Assembly: GCA_015272215.1 (NCBI GenBank)
Contig: JACYMD010000101.1
Span: 1-64,000 of the forward strand
Direction: 5' to 3'
Source: Rivularia sp. T60_A2020_040
GTDB taxonomy: Bacteria; Cyanobacteriota; Cyanobacteriia; Cyanobacteriales; Nostocaceae
Length of the DNA: 64,000 nt
Positions 60,454-64,000 of this stretch are shown one piece after another (the first letter of the stretch is position 1; each line of letters starts with the position of its first letter). The notes below the pieces were generated by a model. That model was not told the origin of the DNA, searched no databases, and saw only the letters and a list, made by a program, of their open reading frames with translations. A program made the translations under genes and the position numbers.

Positions 60454-62892
60454 TTAATTCTTCGGTAACTTCAACCCGCCATTCTGCAACATTCTGCGTA
60501 CTTCCGGACTAGGTTTGTAATTGTAGCCGTAAGAAGAATTTTGGGAATCATCCATAACTTGAGGTGTGAGTAAGACGATTACCTCATTACGCTGGTTGTT
60601 TTTATTTGTTCTTCTAAACAGCGAACCAATTAGAGGAATATCGCCCAAGATGGGGACTTTTGACACGCTTACTCGGTCGGATTCCTGAATGATACCACTG
60701 AGAATTAAAGTCTGACCATCACGCAAGCGAACTAACCCAGAAGTAAGGGAACGCTTAGAAACCAAAAATATTCTTTGATTTCCATTACCAGTATTAATAT
60801 CTGCTGGAGCTTGAGGAGATGATACAGTCGGAGCTACCGACAGAGAGACAAAACCATTGTCATCAATCCGATCCACTTTCACGGCTAAAGTTAAACCTAC
60901 AGTTTCTTTATCAGCTGTAACTGTTTCTGTAGAGGTGCCATCACCGCGAGTTATTTCTCTCTTTATGTTGCCCACAACTTCTTGAGTTAACATTACATCA
61001 GCCGTCTGACCTTCTTGCACAATTAAAGTTGGGTCAGTTAAAATCTTGGCGTTACCACTAGTAACTTGAGTTTGTAAAGAAGCGAGAAAACGCTTAGGAA
61101 ACTGAAATAAAGTTGGCAAAGATGCTGTAGCTGTTCCAAGAGTTCCTGGTGTAACACTTGGATTGCCATCCTCATCAAAGGTAACTATGTTATCCGTTGC
61201 CGGATTAATATCAGAAAAACCTGGCTGTAGAGGATTTCCATTTGCACCAAAAGGCGGAATCGGTTGAAAAAAGTTGCCAGTTCCCGTGTTTTGCGTTCTA
61301 AAAGTATTACCGTTTTGATCTACTACTATCGTACCAGGGACGGTTCCGGGAATACCCACAGAACCATTTGGATCGAAAAATGGCGCTCCTGTAATTGGAT
61401 TTTGGATGACAGGTGTAGAAGTTACGCTATTTAGCGTTTCAGCATTAGTAGGTGGTCTTACACCACCAAAATTAGCAGCTGCTGAACCACCACTAACATT
61501 AAAGAAATTGTCCGCAACCCCGAAAGAAAAACTAGTGTTAACATCTTTTGTTTTTAAAAGGTTGACATCAACAATCTTGACGTTAACTGCAACTTGACGA
61601 CGGCGAAGATCAAGAGGAGCAATTTGAGCGATCGCCATTTCGACTAATTTTGAGGGACCGATTAAGGTCATAGTATTTGTTCGTACATCTCCTGATACTT
61701 GTAACCCGCGAAGTACAGGAACTGAGTCAGTAAAGTTAATACGTTGGGCTGTCAGAGCTGTTTGTTCATTCTCTTTTTCATTTTCAGCCTCTTCACCTAC
61801 GACTTTGGTGGTAACTCTAGTCTTCTTTTCTTCGGCATTTACAGCACTTTCTGCGCCCAAATTAACTAGAACCCTTAGCATTTCTGGTATTGATGCTTGG
61901 TTGAGTCTAATATTCCGTACTACTACATCGCGAGTAGAATTCGGTAGTTTAGCTCCTACAAAAATTGTGCGTCCACTGCGACTAGCTTCTAAACCACTCA
62001 AACGCAAAACGTAATTAAATACATCTTGCACTGGCTCGTTTTCTATATCTAGAGATATTTTTTGATATATCACTCTTTCATTACTACCAGTATTCAGCTC
62101 AGACACCGAAGTACTTGTGGCATCGTTTGCCTCTTCTCCTCCTGCGTAAGCCAAATTCAAATTCGCAGCTCGTGCCAAAAGCGACAAAACTTCGCGTACT
62201 GGTGCATCTCTCAATACCAAACGAGGTACGCGCTGTTCAGTTCCTAAATCGATGACACTCGGTGAAGCATCGGTATTAGATACTGCAATATCTCCCACCG
62301 GGGGAGCAACGGCTCTGGGTAAGAATGGAGGAGCCTGATTCATCGATTGACCGGGACCTGCTGGTGGTGCAGGAGTAGACTCAAGGTTAACTTGGGGGTT
62401 GGGTGCGGGTGCTGATTGGGCTATTCGATTATTTTCTGGGGGTTGAAATTCTATCGATTGCGATTCTTCCGATGCGGTACTCATTCCCGGCATCAAAGCA
62501 AAGGTAAGTCCGTTTTGGTTTCGCATCACAGGCTTGGTTTCGGGAGCGTTACCCGTTCCAGTTATCACCACCCGGACGCTATTGGCATCAAGTTGACCGA
62601 TGGAAACAGAAGCAATACCATCGGTGGGATTATCTTGACGAAAGTTACTACCTTGTGGTATTAGCAACTGAGTGTTAATAATATCAGCTACTAAAGTGTT
62701 ACCTCTTTTAGTAGTAAAAACTTGAGGACGAGTACCATCAGAAGTTTTTAAAACCAGATTTACACCACCCTCAACTGGATCTAGTTTTACTCCAGTAATT
62801 TTAGTAGCTGATTGCGCCCAAACTGGCTGACTAACTAACAATACAGAGACAGCGGTTCCAAAGATAAAACTATTACCGTAAATTTGTTTCAC
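60454..62892 (-). CDS. pilQ: Type IV pilus secretin PilQ
   Basis: The outer-membrane secretin pore of the type IV pilus, needed for motility and natural competence. The 812-residue precursor starts at GTG with a signal peptide (1-26, ending VWAQ). Domains: AMIN (about 29-130), a Pro/Gln/Asn-rich linker, N-domain/STN modules (about 225-315 and 320-440), and the secretin domain with VPILGDIPLIGSLFRR (about 738-753) and VIVLLTPQVMDD near the C terminus. A long Gly/Asn/Pro/Thr-rich loop (about 465-590) interrupts the N3-secretin junction, longer than in well-known PilQ proteins. Confidence 0.95.
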   Translation of the reverse strand: MKQIYGNSFIFGTAVSVLLVSQPVWAQSATKITGVKLDPVEGGVNLVLKTSDGTRPQVFTTKRGNTLVADIINTQLLIPQGSNFRQDNPTDGIASVSIGQLDANSVRVVITGTGNAPETKPVMRNQNGLTFALMPGMSTASEESQSIEFQPPENNRIAQSAPAPNPQVNLESTPAPPAGPGQSMNQAPPFLPRAVAPPVGDIAVSNTDASPSVIDLGTEQRVPRLVLRDAPVREVLSLLARAANLNLAYAGGEEANDATSTSVSELNTGSNERVIYQKISLDIENEPVQDVFNYVLRLSGLEASRSGRTIFVGAKLPNSTRDVVVRNIRLNQASIPEMLRVLVNLGAESAVNAEEKKTRVTTKVVGEEAENEKENEQTALTAQRINFTDSVPVLRGLQVSGDVRTNTMTLIGPSKLVEMAIAQIAPLDLRRRQVAVNVKIVDVNLLKTKDVNTSFSFGVADNFFNVSGGSAAANFGGVRPPTNAETLNSVTSTPVIQNPITGAPFFDPNGSVGIPGTVPGTIVVDQNGNTFRTQNTGTGNFFQPIPPFGANGNPLQPGFSDINPATDNIVTFDEDGNPSVTPGTLGTATASLPTLFQFPKRFLASLQTQVTSGNAKILTDPTLIVQEGQTADVMLTQEVVGNIKREITRGDGTSTETVTADKETVGLTLAVKVDRIDDNGFVSLSVAPTVSSPQAPADINTGNGNQRIFLVSKRSLTSGLVRLRDGQTLILSGIIQESDRVSVSKVPILGDIPLIGSLFRRTNKNNQRNEVIVLLTPQVMDDSQNSSYGYNYKPSPEVRRMLQNGGLKLPKN

Positions 62893-62959
62893 AGTTCATT
62901 CCTCACATTAAATAGGTCAAAGGTTAAAGGTTAAAGGTTAAAGGTCAACTGTCAACTTT

Positions 62960-63709
62960 TTACTGCGCTTCTTCTTGTTTTGCCGCAGCAGCAACTTCTT
63001 GGGGATTCATGGGGACTAATGCTTCCAATTTAAATGTTGTTGTGATTGGTGTAGGTCCGGTTCTACGTGGTTTTCCTTCTTCGATAACTTCGGGTTGCAA
63101 TGTTGATTGATAATCTTTAACTAACAATAATGGCTGCAAACGTTCTATGTTCCGAAGAATTGATTGGGTTTGTTCGTAGGTACCACTAATAGCAATTTCG
63201 GTGCTGTTACGTTTAAGTTTTCCGTCAACTAATGTTCCTAATGAACCATCATTTACTGGTTGTGTTCCTTCAGAAGATGGTGCAAATTTTTGTAATTTGG
63301 CTTTGACTGAATTGCTACTTAATTGAGCATTTCCTGCTTCTACTAAACGATTTAAATCTATTAATAAAGTGTTCAATGTCTTTTCGCTGGCAAATACAGC
63401 TAATACTTGAGATTGTTGGCTTTTGGCTTGGGCTAATTCTGCTTTTATTTTGTCGATATTTTGTAAACTAGATTTTTTTTGCTCAATTTGTGATTCTAAT
63501 TCTTGTTGTTTATTTTGTTTTTCTCCAAAGTTTTCCCAGGCTGGCATGACAAAGTTTAAGAGCATATAAGTCGCTCCGGCAAGTCCTAATACTCCAATTA
63601 AAATACCGCTAATTATTGGGGTAAAAGTAATCCCAAATATGACAGGATAAGCTGAAGATTCTTCAAACTCTCCTCCACCTTCAAAATTCATTTCATCACT
63701 AAAGGTCAT
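62960..63709 (-). CDS. pilO: Type IV pilus alignment protein PilO
   Basis: A 249-residue bitopic membrane protein. After a 30-residue cytoplasmic start with acidic residues it has one membrane span (about 31-55), a coiled coil (about 60-110: QQELESQIEQKKSSLQNID) and a ferredoxin-like periplasmic domain (about 125-225). With PilN and PilM it links the pilus motor to PilQ. Its start codon overlaps the pilN stop by 4 bases (ATGA). It precedes pilQ, the usual cyanobacterial order pilM-N-O-Q. Confidence 0.9.
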   Translation of the reverse strand: MTFSDEMNFEGGGEFEESSAYPVIFGITFTPIISGILIGVLGLAGATYMLLNFVMPAWENFGEKQNKQQELESQIEQKKSSLQNIDKIKAELAQAKSQQSQVLAVFASEKTLNTLLIDLNRLVEAGNAQLSSNSVKAKLQKFAPSSEGTQPVNDGSLGTLVDGKLKRNSTEIAISGTYEQTQSILRNIERLQPLLLVKDYQSTLQPEVIEEGKPRRTGPTPITTTFKLEALVPMNPQEVAAAAKQEEAQ

Positions 63710-64000
63710 TTTTGAAAGACTCCCGTTTTTTGCAGACTGCGAATTCTTGCGACTAACCCTACTGTGCCTTTCTGTTCTAATTCCCGCATTAATTCGGAAG
63801 CTGGAACTTCGCTCAACTGGGATACAATGGTGTATTTAACTATTGGAGGAACTTTTACTGTTACTCCTTCTGGAAGCCCTTGAGGTATGGGAGAATCAGT
63901 CAATTCTGCTGTGACGATTTTTCCTTCTCCTGATTTAAAAAATGGAGACTGTTGCAAGGAAAGTAAGAAGTCATTGACATCATCAAACGACCGAGCAGAA
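63706..64000 (-). CDS. pilN: Type IV pilus assembly protein PilN, C-terminal part
   Basis: Only about the last 97 residues are in the window; the reading frame stays open to base 64000 (visible extension SARSFDDVNDFLLSL ahead of QQSPFF). The segment matches the end of the PilN ferredoxin-like periplasmic domain (FDDVNDFLLSLQQSPFF), followed by a Thr/Pro/Val-rich linker and a C-terminal tail. Position directly before pilO with a 4-base overlap supports the call. The rest of the gene lies beyond the window. Confidence 0.85.
   Translation of the reverse strand, partial: SARSFDDVNDFLLSLQQSPFFKSGEGKIVTAELTDSPIPQGLPEGVTVKVPPIVKYTIVSQLSEVPASELMRELEQKGTVGLVARIRSLQKTGVFQK

Overview
The window is chromosomal DNA of a cyanobacterium, most likely a filamentous member of the Nostocales with low GC (a Rivularia- or Calothrix-like organism is a guess, not a determination). 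Direct evidence: photosystem genes psbV, psbV2, psb28 and psaE, the NDH-1 subunit ndhO, the circadian kinase sasA, a caa3-type cox cluster with divergent heme A synthesis genes, HIP1-type GCGATCGC sites, and very many heptanucleotide tandem repeats (TTGACAG, TAATTGG) and small palindromic elements between genes. I see no rRNA, tRNA, CRISPR array, intact insertion sequence or prophage.

Layout. 0-9 kb: a methyltransferase next to a heme-oxygenase-like diiron protein, a second methyltransferase, proB, a YqeG-type HAD phosphatase, a BrnT/BrnA toxin-antitoxin pair, a membrane-anchored pentapeptide-repeat protein and a glutathionyl-hydroquinone reductase. 9-24 kb: two sugar ABC permeases, psbV-psbV2, an ArsR-DUF2087 regulator, an alanine/sodium symporter, pgi, a cupin, an unknown secreted protein, sasA, mutT and a GIY-YIG protein. 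24-31 kb: ctaC-ctaD-ctaE on the minus strand, with ctaA (cox15) and ctaB divergent from them; together they make cytochrome c oxidase and its heme A. 31-37 kb: psb28, moaB, mraY, a fibrillin-like protein, psaE (with an unusual tail), mutM and ndhO. 37-43 kb: the most unusual region, described below. 43-51 kb: hisC, a family-39 glycosyltransferase, a methyltransferase, a lipoprotein, a divergent alanine racemase and a ParE-type toxin-antitoxin pair. 51-64 kb: a NACHT-like NTPase with pentapeptide repeats, a receiver-like DUF3685 protein, a flavoprotein without the redox disulfide, cobD, HU, and pilQ-pilO-pilN of the type IV pilus, cut by the window end.

The best candidate for an undescribed system is 37385-42889. 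Two proteins share a roughly 100-residue winged-helix-like module; one carries a 200-residue histone-H1-like Lys/Thr/Ala tail with a 19-residue tandem repeat, the other sits directly ahead of an AAA+ type ATPase (Walker A, Walker B and a sensor-2-like Arg), followed 2 bases later by a protein with an Mrr-like PD-(D/E)XK nuclease core. A DNA-binding adaptor plus ATPase plus nuclease fits a restriction-like or DNA-processing system, but the function is inference only.

A second theme is repeat traffic. At least five families of small palindromic or MITE-like elements recur within the window. Some sit exactly at stop codons, one directly abuts the moaB start codon, and several low-complexity or palindromic repeats lie in frame inside genes (mutM, the NACHT gene, the glycosyltransferase and the unknown secreted protein), adding short peptides to their products.
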